Source: CAXBMB01 sp963976695
GTDB lineage: Bacteria; Pseudomonadota; Alphaproteobacteria; Kiloniellales; DSM-21159
DNA: 64,000 nucleotides
Direction: 5' to 3'
Assembly (NCBI GenBank): GCA_963976695.1
Contig: CAXBMB010000003.1
Location: 1-64,000 of the forward strand
Position numbers and translations under genes: made by a program. Numbering within the stretch: position 1 is the stretch's first letter; every line of letters starts with the position of its first letter. The notes below the pieces were generated by a model that searched no databases, had not been told where the DNA came from, and saw only the letters and a list, made by a program, of their open reading frames with translations. This document shows, piece by piece, positions 42,031-50,884 of this stretch.

Positions 42031-42112
42031 GCCCGGGTTGCTATCCGCGATGGAAAGCGCAAACTAGGCGCCAAAAAAAACAACAATAAAACAATAATGA
42101 GGGAGAAGAAGG

Positions 42113-42964
42113 ATGGAGGAATGGTTCTCGGAACCCAAAATTCCTTTAGGGGACTGGATCAAGTCGTTGGTTGGCTTCTCGGAAGACAACCTCTATTGGT
42201 TTTTTGACTTCATTTCCTTGGTGGTGGGAACCTCCATCGAGGCGATGATCGACCTGCTGCTGTTTTTTCCCCCTCTGTTGATCATCGTCTTGGTTGCGGC
42301 GCTGGCGTTCTGGCTGCATCGGAGTTGGAAGCTGGCGGTCGGCGCGCTGCTGTTTTTGCTGTTGATCGTCAACATGGGCTATTGGGAAGAAACCATCAAA
42401 TCGCTGGCGCTGATCCTGTCGGCGACGGTGGCCTGTATGTTGATCGGGGTGCCGCTGGGGATCGCCGCGGCCCATCGGCCCAAGCTTTACGCGGCGTTAC
42501 GGCCGGTGCTGGACCTGATGCAGACCATTCCGACCTTCGTTTATCTGATCCCCACCATGGTGCTGTTCGGCCTGGGGGTCGTTCCGGGGTTGATCTCGAC
42601 GGTGATCTTCGCCCTGCCTTCGCCCATTCGCCTGACCCACCTGGGAATTTCCTCGGTGCCCAAGCCGCTGCTGGAAGCCGGCGAAGCCTTCGGCGCTACC
42701 AAACACCAGTTGTTGTGGAAGGTGGAGCTGCCCTATGCCCAGCCGACCATCATGGCCGGTTTGACCCAGTGCATCATGCTGTCGCTGTCCATGGTGGTGA
42801 TCGCCGCCCTGGTGGGCGCGGACGGGTTGGGCGTGCCGGTGATCCGGGCGCTTAACACGGTGAATATTCCCAAGGGCTTTGAAGCCGGTCTTGCCATCGT
42901 CATCGTGGCGATCCTGCTTGATCGCCTGTGCAAGCAGCCCGACAAGAAGGCGGATAAAAGCTGA
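42113..42964 (+). CDS. choW: Choline ABC transporter permease
   Basis: About 283 residues with six or so membrane segments and the binding-protein-dependent permease signature near EAGEAFGATKHQLLWKVELPYAQPTIMAG (the EAA loop that docks on ChoV). Early segments include LLLFFPPLLIIVLVAALAFWL. It resembles ProW/OpuAB-type permeases for quaternary amines. GAAGGA-like purines directly precede the ATG. Its stop overlaps the choV start (ATGA-type, 42962-42966), giving coupled translation. Confidence 0.94.
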   Translation: MEEWFSEPKIPLGDWIKSLVGFSEDNLYWFFDFISLVVGTSIEAMIDLLLFFPPLLIIVLVAALAFWLHRSWKLAVGALLFLLLIVNMGYWEETIKSLALILSATVACMLIGVPLGIAAAHRPKLYAALRPVLDLMQTIPTFVYLIPTMVLFGLGVVPGLISTVIFALPSPIRLTHLGISSVPKPLLEAGEAFGATKHQLLWKVELPYAQPTIMAGLTQCIMLSLSMVVIAALVGADGLGVPVIRALNTVNIPKGFEAGLAIVIVAILLDRLCKQPDKKADKS

Positions 42965-44148
42965 TGAGCACCGTCGAATTCAAGAACGTCGACATCATGT
43001 TTGGCGAAAAGCCCGATGCCGCCCTGCAGCTGCTCGACGACGGCAAGACCCGCGATGAAATCCTCCAGTTAACCGGCAATGTGCTCGGGGTCGCCGACGC
43101 CAACCTGGCCGTTCAGGAGGGGGAAATTTGCGTCTTGATGGGGCTTTCGGGCTCCGGTAAATCGACCCTGCTGCGGTCGGTCAACGGCCTCAACAAGGTA
43201 ACCCGCGGCCAGGTTCTGGTTAAACATGAAGGCCGGCAGGTGGATGTGGTGAGCTGCTCGGCGCAAACCTTGCGGACCCTGCGAACCACCCGGGTGGCCA
43301 TGGTGTTTCAGCAGTTCGCCCTGCTGCCTTGGCGCACGGTGCGTGAGAACGTCGGTTTCGGCTTGGAACTGCGCGGCCTTTCCAAGATCGAGCGCCGCAC
43401 CATCGTCGATGAGAAGCTGGACATCGTCGGGCTGGGGCAGTGGGCCGACAAGTATGCCCACGAGCTTTCCGGCGGGATGCAACAGCGGGTCGGCCTGGCG
43501 CGCGCCTTCGCCACCGACGCCGACATTCTGTTGATGGATGAGCCCTTTTCGGCGCTGGATCCCTTGATCCGCGACAAGCTGCAGGACGAGCTGCTGGAAT
43601 TGCAGCAACGTCTCAAGAAAACCATTATCTTTGTCAGTCATGACCTGGATGAGGCGCTGAAGATTGGCAGTCACATCTCGATCATGGAAAGTGGGCGGAT
43701 CGTGCAGACCGGAGAGCCGGAAGACATCGTATTGAATCCGGCCAATGACTATGTCAGCGAGTTTGTGGCTCATATGAATCCGCTCAATGTGCTCCGGGGC
43801 GGATCGTTGATGACGCCGGTTTCGCGGTTGAGCCGCGCCGGCGACTGGGTGCAGCTTGATAACGTGGGCCGGCAGGCGGTTAGCCTTGACGCCCAAGGCC
43901 GACCAACCGGGGTGAAGCTGGAAGGGGGCGCGGGTGAGGTAATTGAAGAGTTCGAAGGACTGGATGCGCAGCGCCTGAACGGCCGGCAACTGGTGACGGC
44001 GCCGGTCGATATTTCCATGCGTCGGGTTATCGAGCTTCGCCAGGCCTCGGGACTGCCGGTGGTGTTGCTGGAGGCGGGGGCTATGGCCGGGGTCTGCGGC
44101 GACCACGAAATATACCAGGGTATCCTGCGACAGGGTGAGCTCGGCTAA
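42964..44148 (+). CDS. choV: Choline ABC transporter ATP-binding protein
   Basis: About 394 residues. ABC ATPase of the ProV/OpuAA type: an N-terminal region typical of choline transporters (FKNVDIMFGEKPDAALQLLDDGKTRDEIL), Walker A GLSGSGKST, signature LSGGMQQRVGLARA, Walker B ILLMDEPFSALDPLIRD and switch His in FVSHDLDEAL. The C-terminal region after about residue 270 carries remnants of the regulatory CBS-like part (VDISMRRVIELRQASGLPVVLLE). It drives ChoX-ChoW uptake. It is the last gene of the choXWV run. Confidence 0.94.
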   Translation: MSTVEFKNVDIMFGEKPDAALQLLDDGKTRDEILQLTGNVLGVADANLAVQEGEICVLMGLSGSGKSTLLRSVNGLNKVTRGQVLVKHEGRQVDVVSCSAQTLRTLRTTRVAMVFQQFALLPWRTVRENVGFGLELRGLSKIERRTIVDEKLDIVGLGQWADKYAHELSGGMQQRVGLARAFATDADILLMDEPFSALDPLIRDKLQDELLELQQRLKKTIIFVSHDLDEALKIGSHISIMESGRIVQTGEPEDIVLNPANDYVSEFVAHMNPLNVLRGGSLMTPVSRLSRAGDWVQLDNVGRQAVSLDAQGRPTGVKLEGGAGEVIEEFEGLDAQRLNGRQLVTAPVDISMRRVIELRQASGLPVVLLEAGAMAGVCGDHEIYQGILRQGELG

Positions 44149-44226
44149 TACGACGGCTGGGCGAGGCCGGCGCCGGGGCCGGTCTGGCGCTGCGCCGGCG
44201 CGCGGGAATTTTGCCGCCGACTTTTT

Positions 44227-44260
44227 AGTTGCCACCGACTTCCAGTTGCCACCGACTTTC
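44227..44260. repeat. 17-bp tandem duplication
   Basis: Two adjacent copies, AGTTGCCACCGACTTCC and AGTTGCCACCGACTTTC, one base apart in sequence. They lie between choV and the HAD gene, just before the HAD ribosome site. Confidence 0.9.
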
Positions 44261-44276
44261 CGCCAGGGAGTGACCG

Positions 44277-44975
44277 ATGGTTATCAAAGGTATTCTTTTC
44301 GACAAGGACGGCACGCTTTTCGACTATCAAGCCACCTGGACGCCGGTCAACCGCAAGGCGGCGATTGCCGCGGCCAGCGGCAACGTCGCCGTGTCCGAGC
44401 GGCTGCTGGCCATCGGCGGTCACGACCCCGCAACCGACGAAGTGACGGCCGGCTCGCTGCTCGCCGCCGGCAATACCTCGGAAATCGCCATGCTCTGGGC
44501 GGCTGAACTGCCGCATCGGCGGGTCGGCGAACTGGTGGAGCTGCTGGACCGGATCTTCCAAAACGAGGGTATCGTGTCCGCCGTGCCGGTGACCGACTTG
44601 GGCGCCTTCTTTACCCGGCTCCGCACCCTGGATCTTTGTCTGGGGGTTGCGACCAATGATTCCCAAGTGGCGGCGGAACTGACGTTGGAGCGGTTTGATC
44701 TGCGCCAGCTGCTGGATTTCATCGCCGGCTATGACAGCGGCTTTGGGGTCAAGCCCGGCCCCGGCATGGTCGAGGCTTTCTGCCGCACCACCAACCTCAA
44801 GCCCGAGGAGGTCATGGTGGTCGGTGACAACACCCATGACATGCAGATGGGCGAAGCTGCGGGGGTCGGGCGGCTGATCGGGGTGTTGACCGGCACGTCA
44901 AGCCGCGGCGTGCTGTCCAGCCACGCCCACCACGTGCTGGGCTCGATCGACGACATCTTCGATATCTTGGAGTGA
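44277..44975 (+). CDS. HAD-family hydrolase, phosphoglycolate-phosphatase-like
   Basis: About 232 residues of the haloacid dehalogenase superfamily. Motif I is ILFDKDGTLFDY (catalytic aspartates), motif II GVATNDS, motif III lysine in GFGVKPGPGMVEAF and motif IV VMVVGDNTHDMQMG. A helical cap lies between motifs I and II. Small-molecule phosphatase activity is expected; the substrate cannot be named. GGGAG lies six bases before the ATG. It follows the choline importer and may share its transcript, though the gap is 128 bases. Confidence 0.88.
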   Translation: MVIKGILFDKDGTLFDYQATWTPVNRKAAIAAASGNVAVSERLLAIGGHDPATDEVTAGSLLAAGNTSEIAMLWAAELPHRRVGELVELLDRIFQNEGIVSAVPVTDLGAFFTRLRTLDLCLGVATNDSQVAAELTLERFDLRQLLDFIAGYDSGFGVKPGPGMVEAFCRTTNLKPEEVMVVGDNTHDMQMGEAAGVGRLIGVLTGTSSRGVLSSHAHHVLGSIDDIFDILE

Positions 44976-45094
44976 GGATTTGGCGGCGCGGTTCCGCTGC
45001 TCCCCGGTCGCGAAGTCGACAGCGGGCGACGGGGGGCCGGCCGCGCCGCCTTGATCCGGCTTGGCGGCCGCGCAGGGCGCGGACCGACACCGAC

Positions 45095-45150
45095 GGACTC
45101 ACAATAGGCAGGACTCACAATAGGCAGGACTCACAATAGGCGGGACTCAC
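45095..45150. repeat. 16-bp tandem repeat, three and a half copies
   Basis: Units GGACTCACAATAGGCA, GGACTCACAATAGGCA, GGACTCACAATAGGCG and a partial GGACTCAC. The first two are identical. The array fills most of the gap between the convergent HAD and betaine-homocysteine methyltransferase genes; no clear terminator is seen beside it. Confidence 0.95.
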
Positions 45151-45183
45151 GGCGCGGTCCCGCCCAAACGACCGGCTGGGCCG

Positions 45184-46197
45184 TCAGTCCTGCTTGCGCC
45201 GCCGGCGTCCGCGCCGTTCGGCGCTGGCCGCCTCTAGGTCCTTGCCTTTGGCGACGTCGCCCAGTTCCGCGACAATGTCTTCCAGGCTGGGCGCCGGGCC
45301 TCGGACGTGGGCTTCCAGGGCTTGGCGCATGGCCTTGATGTGGGCCGGGGTGGTGCCGCAGCAACCGCCGATGATCCGCGCCCCGGCGTCGTGCGCCATC
45401 ACAGCATAGCGGGCCATCAACTCGGGCGTGCCGTTGTAAACCACTTCCCCGTCCTTGAACTCGGGAATGCCGCAGTTGGCCTTGGCAATGCGAATGTCCG
45501 TATCGCCGCCGGCGTCGCGCATTTTCGAAATCGCCGCCACCAGTTCGGCAGCGCCAGTGCCGCAGTTGCCGCCGAAGGCGATCGGCAAGGGGGTCGAGTT
45601 GTGGGCCAGGTCGACCAGATCGGTGGGGCTGATGCCCATCATGGTGCGGCCATTGGTGTCGAAGGACAGCGTGCAAACCACCGGCAGGCCGGCCTTGGTC
45701 GCCCCCTCGATGGCGGCGTTGAGTTCTTCGGGCGAACTCATGGTTTCAATCCAGGCCACGTCGGCGCCGCCATCACGCAGACCGATGCACTGCGCCTCAA
45801 AGGCGGCCACCGCGTCCTCGTAGGTCAGCGGCCCCAGGGGAACCAGCAGATCGCCGGTCGGCCCGACCGATCCGCCGCAGATGATCTCGCGATCTGTTTC
45901 GGCGATGACTTCCTGCAGCAGCTCGGCGGCCACCTTGTTTAGTTCGTAGACCTGATCTTCCGCCTTGTGCAGTCGCAGCCGGTTGGCCGTGCCGCCGAAG
46001 GTGTTGGTGAGGACAATGTCCGAGCCCGCTTCGGTGAAGCTGCGGTAGTGGGCCTTGATCTTGTCTTGTTCATGAAGATTCCAAAGTTCGGGGGCATCCC
46101 CATGTTGCAACCCCATGGCAAACATGTTGGTGCCGGTGGCGCCGTCGGCCAGCAGCCAGTCGCGCTTGGAGAGCAGGTCTTGCAACTTATTGGACAC
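45184..46197 (-). CDS. bmt: Betaine-homocysteine S-methyltransferase
   Basis: About 338 residues of the zinc-dependent homocysteine methyltransferase family, betaine type. Start region LLADGATGTNMFAMGLQHGDAPELWN, then GSDIVLTNTFGGTANRLRLH, and the zinc ligands FGGNCGTG (first Cys) and IIGGCCGTTPAHI (the Cys pair). It moves a methyl group from glycine betaine to homocysteine, giving methionine and dimethylglycine, which the dehydrogenases at 27-32 kb could use. GTG at 46197 is chosen: the upstream frame to 46329 is not conserved-looking. The last 15 residues are a basic tail (ERRGRRRRKQD). Confidence 0.92.
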   Translation of the reverse strand: MSNKLQDLLSKRDWLLADGATGTNMFAMGLQHGDAPELWNLHEQDKIKAHYRSFTEAGSDIVLTNTFGGTANRLRLHKAEDQVYELNKVAAELLQEVIAETDREIICGGSVGPTGDLLVPLGPLTYEDAVAAFEAQCIGLRDGGADVAWIETMSSPEELNAAIEGATKAGLPVVCTLSFDTNGRTMMGISPTDLVDLAHNSTPLPIAFGGNCGTGAAELVAAISKMRDAGGDTDIRIAKANCGIPEFKDGEVVYNGTPELMARYAVMAHDAGARIIGGCCGTTPAHIKAMRQALEAHVRGPAPSLEDIVAELGDVAKGKDLEAASAERRGRRRRKQD

Positions 46198-46452
46198 GGG
46201 GCTCTTTACCTTGTTCTGGAGAAGAGAAGGTGGTTTCCGGTGGGAAAACCTGTGCTGATTCCTGTGCCGATCGTGGCGACGCCCAAAGGTGAAGGCGGCG
46301 CGTCGTCCAGCAGCCAGCCCAACCATCATGCACAGTCGCTGCCCCAGGTCCAGGGCCGATCGACGCCTGTGGCCGGCGTCCTCGGGGGCGGCCGTCCCGC
46401 AGCCGCTCGGACCGCGCTTGGCCGGGGGCTGGCGCGCCCGGCGCGCTCGGCG

Positions 46453-49047
46453 TCAAGCGCGCGGTTTGGCGCGGCGGGTCGGCGACGCGCTCCAGGGGTC
46501 GTCGGGCCAGGGGTGCCGGGGATAGCGGCCCTTGAGATCCTTTTTCACCTCCAGATAGCCGACCTTCCAGAAGTTTTCCAGATCGCGGGTGACCTGAACC
46601 GGCCGTCCGGCCGGCGACAGCAGGTGCAAGGTGACGGGCAGGCGGCCGGCGGCGATGGTCGGGGTTTGGGCCAGGCCAAAAAGCTCCTGCAGCTTGACCG
46701 GCAGCGCCGGGGCTTGGGGGTCGCTGTAGTCCAGCCGGATTCGCGATCCGCTGGGAACGGTGAGGTGGGTCGGCGCCAGCTGCGCCAGCTGCTGCTGTTG
46801 CGCCCAACTGAGCTGCGCCAACAGCGGGTCAAGCAGATCAAGGCGGGTGAGGGCTTCCAGCCGGGTTGCCTTGCCGACAAAGGGAGTCAGCCAGTCTTCC
46901 AGGCCGTCCAGCAGGGCGCTGTCGCTGAAGTCGGGCAAGCGGTCTTCACCGCCCGCCAGCGCCCGCAGGCAGATCACGCGCTGGCAAAGTTGCCGTGATT
47001 CCTGTCGCCAGTTCAGTTTTTGCAGCCCGGTTTCGCGCAGTCCCTGAAGGAGCGCGGCGGTAATTTGCGCCGGGTCGGGGGCCGGCAGCGGCTTGTCGCT
47101 GAGAACCAGGGCGCCAAGTCGGCGCTGCCGGCGGGCAAGGACCGACTGGCTGCGGCCGTCCCATCGAACGGCGTCCCGCCATGCGATCTCATCGGCGAAA
47201 AGCTGCTCCAGCGCCGCCAGGCTGAGCGGCGCGGCCAGATAGATCCGGCTGTCGCGGTTTTGGCCGTCCAACGCCCCCAGCGCCAGGAAATCATCCTGGG
47301 CCAGCGCGTCATGCTCGTCCAGGCGCGCCCCCTGGCCGGAGACCAGACGGAAGAGGCCGGGGCCGCGCCGCTGCGCCACCCGGTCCGGATAGGCCAGCGC
47401 CAGCAATTGACCGCAGGCCCCGACGTCCAGGCGCTGGTTTGAAATTTTCAAGCGCCGGCGCAGCTCCCCGGTGGTTTTCCGGATCCGGGCAAGGGCGGCG
47501 CCGTTGACCTGATCGGGGCCGGCCTCGGCGCCCCGCCGTTGCCGGCCCGGGTCGAGCAACTCCAGCCGCAGCGCCAGATTGGCGGCTCTGGCGATTAAGG
47601 GATCCCGCTCCATCAACAGGGCGGCGATCGCCGCCGCCTCGGCGCCCAGCTTGAGCGCCTGACCCTTGAGCAGCATGTGCGCAAGGCGGGGATGCAGCGG
47701 CAATTCAGCCATCCGCCGGCCCAAGCCGGTGACCCGCAGATCGCCATCCAACGCCTCCAGTCGTTGCAGCAGCGCGCGCGCCTGGGATAGCGCCGCGGCG
47801 GGCGGGGGATCGATAAAGAGCAGTTCGTCTTCCCTGGCGCCCCACAGCGCAAGGTCGAGCGCGAAAGCGGTGAGGTCGGCGGCCAGAATCTCCGGCTGGG
47901 CGAAGGCGGCGAGCCCGCGTTGCTGCGGTTCGGGCCACAGACGGTAGCAGCTTCCCGGGCCCTGCCGCCCGGCGCGTCCGGCCCGCTGGGTGGCGCCGGC
48001 CTGGGACACCTTGGTGGTGATCAAGCGGCTCATGCCGCTGCCGGGATCAAAGCGCGGCTCGCGCGACAGGCCGCTGTCAATCACCGCGCGCACCCCCTCG
48101 ATGGTCAGGCTGGTTTCAGCGATGGCGGTGGCCAGGATGACCTTGCGGCGTCCCTGCGGATCGGGATCAAGGGCGGCCTGCTGACCTTCGGTGCGCAGCG
48201 ATCCATAGAGCGGCCGCAGGGCGAGATTTTCCGTCCGGGCCAGGGCGCTCAGGTCGCCGCAAACTTGGCGAATTTCCCGCTCGCCGGGCAGAAACACCAG
48301 CACGTCGCCCGGGCGGTCCGGCGCGCCGTCCTGGCGGCTGTCCCGGGGAATGTCCCGGGGAATGTCCCGGGGCGCGTCGCGGGGCGCGTCTTGCCGGGAT
48401 GCGTCGTGAAGGGCGTCTTGCAGCGCGCGCCCGACGGCCCGGCCCAAGGGGAGGTTCTTCGGAGTCGGCCGGTAGTGGATGGCAACCGGATAGCTGCGCC
48501 CCTGTGCGCTGATCAACGGCGCGCCGTCGAGCTTGTCGGCAATGCCCCTGCCGTCCAGGGTGGCGGACATAATCAGCAGCCGCAGGTCTTCGCGCAGCAC
48601 CGCTTGGAGATCGCGGCTAAAGGCGAGAGCCAGGTCGCTGTCCAGGTTCCGCTCGTGAAACTCATCAAACAGGATGGCGCCGACCTCGGCCAGTTCCGGA
48701 TCGCGCTGCAATTGCCGCAGCAGCGTGCCTTCGGTCATCACCTCGATGCGGGTGGCCGGGCTGACTTCGCTGTCCAGGCGCATGCGATAGCCGACGGTCT
48801 GGCCGACCGGTTCGCCCAGCAGATGGGCCATGCGCGCGGCGGCGGCCCTGGTCGCCAGGCGTCGGGGTTCGAGCATCAGGATTTTGCGCCCGGCAAGCCA
48901 GGGCTGGTCGCGCAGCGCCAGGGGCACCAGCGTGGTTTTGCCGGCCCCGGGCGGCGCCTCCAACACGGCGGCGTTGTGCCGCACCAAGGCCGCCGTCAGG
49001 TCTGGCAGCACCTCGGTCACAGGCAGGAAAGGTAAGGATAAAGACAT
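46453..49047 (-). CDS. hrpB: ATP-dependent helicase HrpB
   Basis: About 864 residues. DEAH/RHA-type helicase with Walker A APPGAGKTTLVPLAL, LEPRRLATRAAAARMA, DEAH-box variant FDEFHERNLDSDLAL, SATLDG, and AGRAGRQGPGSCYRLW (motif VI), followed by the helicase-associated and HrpB C-terminal domains (IRLDYSDPQAPALPVKLQELFGL). The start at 49047 gives the family N-terminus; the frame stays open to 49533 without support. Within the core, between motifs III and IV, sits an unusual low-complexity linker of RDAP/RDIP units encoded by a 12-bp tandem array. Physiological role of HrpB is not well defined. Confidence 0.93.
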   Translation of the reverse strand: MSLSLPFLPVTEVLPDLTAALVRHNAAVLEAPPGAGKTTLVPLALRDQPWLAGRKILMLEPRRLATRAAAARMAHLLGEPVGQTVGYRMRLDSEVSPATRIEVMTEGTLLRQLQRDPELAEVGAILFDEFHERNLDSDLALAFSRDLQAVLREDLRLLIMSATLDGRGIADKLDGAPLISAQGRSYPVAIHYRPTPKNLPLGRAVGRALQDALHDASRQDAPRDAPRDIPRDIPRDSRQDGAPDRPGDVLVFLPGEREIRQVCGDLSALARTENLALRPLYGSLRTEGQQAALDPDPQGRRKVILATAIAETSLTIEGVRAVIDSGLSREPRFDPGSGMSRLITTKVSQAGATQRAGRAGRQGPGSCYRLWPEPQQRGLAAFAQPEILAADLTAFALDLALWGAREDELLFIDPPPAAALSQARALLQRLEALDGDLRVTGLGRRMAELPLHPRLAHMLLKGQALKLGAEAAAIAALLMERDPLIARAANLALRLELLDPGRQRRGAEAGPDQVNGAALARIRKTTGELRRRLKISNQRLDVGACGQLLALAYPDRVAQRRGPGLFRLVSGQGARLDEHDALAQDDFLALGALDGQNRDSRIYLAAPLSLAALEQLFADEIAWRDAVRWDGRSQSVLARRQRRLGALVLSDKPLPAPDPAQITAALLQGLRETGLQKLNWRQESRQLCQRVICLRALAGGEDRLPDFSDSALLDGLEDWLTPFVGKATRLEALTRLDLLDPLLAQLSWAQQQQLAQLAPTHLTVPSGSRIRLDYSDPQAPALPVKLQELFGLAQTPTIAAGRLPVTLHLLSPAGRPVQVTRDLENFWKVGYLEVKKDLKGRYPRHPWPDDPWSASPTRRAKPRA
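48339..48386 (-). repeat. 12-bp tandem repeat inside hrpB
   Basis: On the plus strand the units are TGTCCCGGGGAA, TGTCCCGGGGAA, TGTCCCGGGGCG and CGTCGCGGGGCG. Read on the coding strand they give in-frame four-residue units of the RDIP/RDAP type in a surface linker. Further degenerate copies extend to about 48410. Confidence 0.92.
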
Positions 49048-49511
49048 GATAGGGGCTGCGGAGCTCGGCATTCTTTGCTGGGATCTGGGAAACTGGAGTC
49101 CAGGGGCGCGGCGGGATCCGCCGGCCAAAGTGAGGGCAGGACGGGAGGTTTGTAAAGCGGCAAGCGGACCGAAGCGCCCAACAGGGTCTTTGCCGCGGGA
49201 CTTTTGCGGCGGCGCGGCCGCCAACAACAGCATAATTCTGTGAATTTTGGGTCGTTTATTGACAGGATAATTTTGTATAAACGTTTGTTTTCTATTGATT
49301 TTGTTCTTGTTGCTTCTGCTTGCCAAGGTGCCGGGTCTAAGGTATGGGAGCGGGCGCCGTAAAAGTCGTGCGCCAGGCGGTCCGGCCGGACTGGCGATTG
49401 GGCGGGCGGTCGGATTTTGTCGCCGCCTTGCCGGTTGCGGCCACGGCGCGCGTGTTGACGGTCTTGTTGCGGCGGCGATCATCTGGTGCTGCGGTGAAGG
49501 GAGAAAGAGCG
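49048..49511. other. Divergent region between hrpB and the carbonic anhydrase gene
   Basis: 464 bases without a supported gene. Positions 49225-49320 are AT-rich (ATAATTTTGTATAAACG, TTTTCTATTGATTTTG) and include TTGACA at 49259, but no -10 box at the proper distance on that strand. This is the likely promoter zone for one or both genes. Confidence 0.45.
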
Positions 49512-50165
49512 ATGACCAAGGAAAGACTGCCACTAACCGTCGAGGATCTCCTGGAAAACAACCGCCTGTGGGCCGAGGGGAAAGTTAAGGTTGATCCCGA
49601 GTTTTTTCAGCGGCTTTCCAAGCAGCAGTCTCCGAAATATCTGTGGATCGGCTGTTCCGACAGCCGGGTGCCGGCCAACGATATTGTCGGCATGGACCCG
49701 GGCGAGCTGTTTGTTCACCGCAATGTGGCCAATCTGGTGGTGCCGTCGGACGTCAATTGCCTGTCCGTCCTGCAATACTCGCTGGACGTTCTAAAGGTCG
49801 AGAACATCATCGTTTGCGGCCATTATGGCTGCGGCGGAATTGATGTGGCGATGTCGTGCGAGCAGTTGGGTCTGATCGATCAATGGCTTTGGCCGATCAA
49901 GGCGCTTTACGCGCGCCACCTGGACGAATTGGACGCCTACAGCGACCCGATCAAGAAAGCCAACCGGCTGTGTGAACTCAATGTGATCGAGCAGGTCAAT
50001 AATCTGATTAAGACGACCTTGGTGCAGAATGCCTGGCATCGCGGCCAGAATCTGTCGGTCTACGGCTGGGTCTACGGGTTGGCGGACGGCCTGGTTCGCG
50101 ACCTGAGCGTCAGTGCGGTCAATGCCGATCGGATAAAGCCGGCCCTGCGCTGGGATCCGCTGTAG
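49512..50165 (+). CDS. can: Beta-class carbonic anhydrase
   Basis: About 217 residues. Zinc ligands and active-site dyad are clear: WIGCSDSRVPA (Cys, Asp-Arg dyad) and VCGHYGCGG (His and Cys). Other family stretches: GELFVHRNVANLV, LSVLQYSLDVL, and C-terminal NLSVYGWVYGLADGLVRDL. It interconverts CO2 and bicarbonate in the cytoplasm. GGGAGAAAGAG stands before the ATG; the frame is open upstream to 49344 without family pattern. Confidence 0.96.
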   Translation: MTKERLPLTVEDLLENNRLWAEGKVKVDPEFFQRLSKQQSPKYLWIGCSDSRVPANDIVGMDPGELFVHRNVANLVVPSDVNCLSVLQYSLDVLKVENIIVCGHYGCGGIDVAMSCEQLGLIDQWLWPIKALYARHLDELDAYSDPIKKANRLCELNVIEQVNNLIKTTLVQNAWHRGQNLSVYGWVYGLADGLVRDLSVSAVNADRIKPALRWDPL

Positions 50166-50210
50166 GCAGCTGGACGAAGGCGGGTCGCGCCAACCACGCG
50201 ATCCGAACCG

Positions 50211-50266
50211 CCCCGCCTCACTCGCCCCGCCTCACTCGCCCCGCCTCACTCGCCTTGCGTCACTCG
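50211..50266. repeat. 14-bp tandem repeat, four copies, crossing a gene end
   Basis: Units CCCCGCCTCACTCG three times and CCTTGCGTCACTCG. The array runs over the stop codon of the TetR gene (50246-50248). Because the unit is not a multiple of three, changes in copy number within the coding part would shift the final residues. Confidence 0.93.
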
Positions 50267-50884
50267 CCTGGCGCTTCGACCCTGTTGTGGCGCCGCCTCG
50301 CGTGCTTGCGCGCCCTGCAAGAACAGCTCGGTGATGTTCGCGGCGAGATCTTCCAGACTGGACTTGTCGGCGCGATACCACTCAATCGAGGAATTCAGCG
50401 CCCCCAGCAGGCTAAGCCGCAGCAGCGACGGGTTGATGCGATGATCCAGCAAGCCGTCGGCCTGCGCCCGGTTGATCAGCCGCGCCCAATAGGTTTCGTA
50501 GGCCCGGCGCAGGGGGAGATGCCGCTGCCTGATTTCGTCGGGGACCTGGGCGAAAATTCGCATGTTGGCCGAGGTGAAGGCGCTTTCCTCGTGCAAGATG
50601 ACCAGGTGGCCGTGAATGGCCTGACTGATTTTGTCACGCGAAACGGCGCTGTCGGGCAGCGTTTCCACCGACCGCCTGACCTCGTCGAAGACCCAGGCGA
50701 TGCCGGTATTGAGCACTTCGACAACGATGTCTTCCTTGCTGTTGAAATGGTAGTAGAGCGAGCCCGCCTTCATGCCGGCGGCCTTGGCGATATCGCGCAG
50801 CGAGGTGGTGCCATATCCCTGATCGTTGTAGAGCCGGGCGGCGATGCGCAGGATGTGCTCGCGGGTTCGGTCCCCCTTGCTCAT
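50246..50884 (-). CDS. TetR-family regulator
   Basis: About 212 residues from ATG 50884 (GGA at a good distance); an in-frame upstream ATG at 50968 adds 28 residues. N-terminal HTH: REHILRIAARLYNDQGYGTTSLRDIAKAAGMKAGSLYYHFNSKEDIVVEVL. The ligand domain resembles the acyl-CoA/fatty-acid-type TetR group (HLVILHEESAFTSANMRIFAQVPDEIRQRHLPLRRAYE). A 16-bp inverted repeat lies about 150 bases upstream and is probably its own operator. The C-terminus falls in a tandem array. Target genes are not visible; hspQ lies divergent beyond the operator. Confidence 0.9.
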   Translation of the reverse strand: MSKGDRTREHILRIAARLYNDQGYGTTSLRDIAKAAGMKAGSLYYHFNSKEDIVVEVLNTGIAWVFDEVRRSVETLPDSAVSRDKISQAIHGHLVILHEESAFTSANMRIFAQVPDEIRQRHLPLRRAYETYWARLINRAQADGLLDHRINPSLLRLSLLGALNSSIEWYRADKSSLEDLAANITELFLQGAQAREAAPQQGRSARRVTQGE

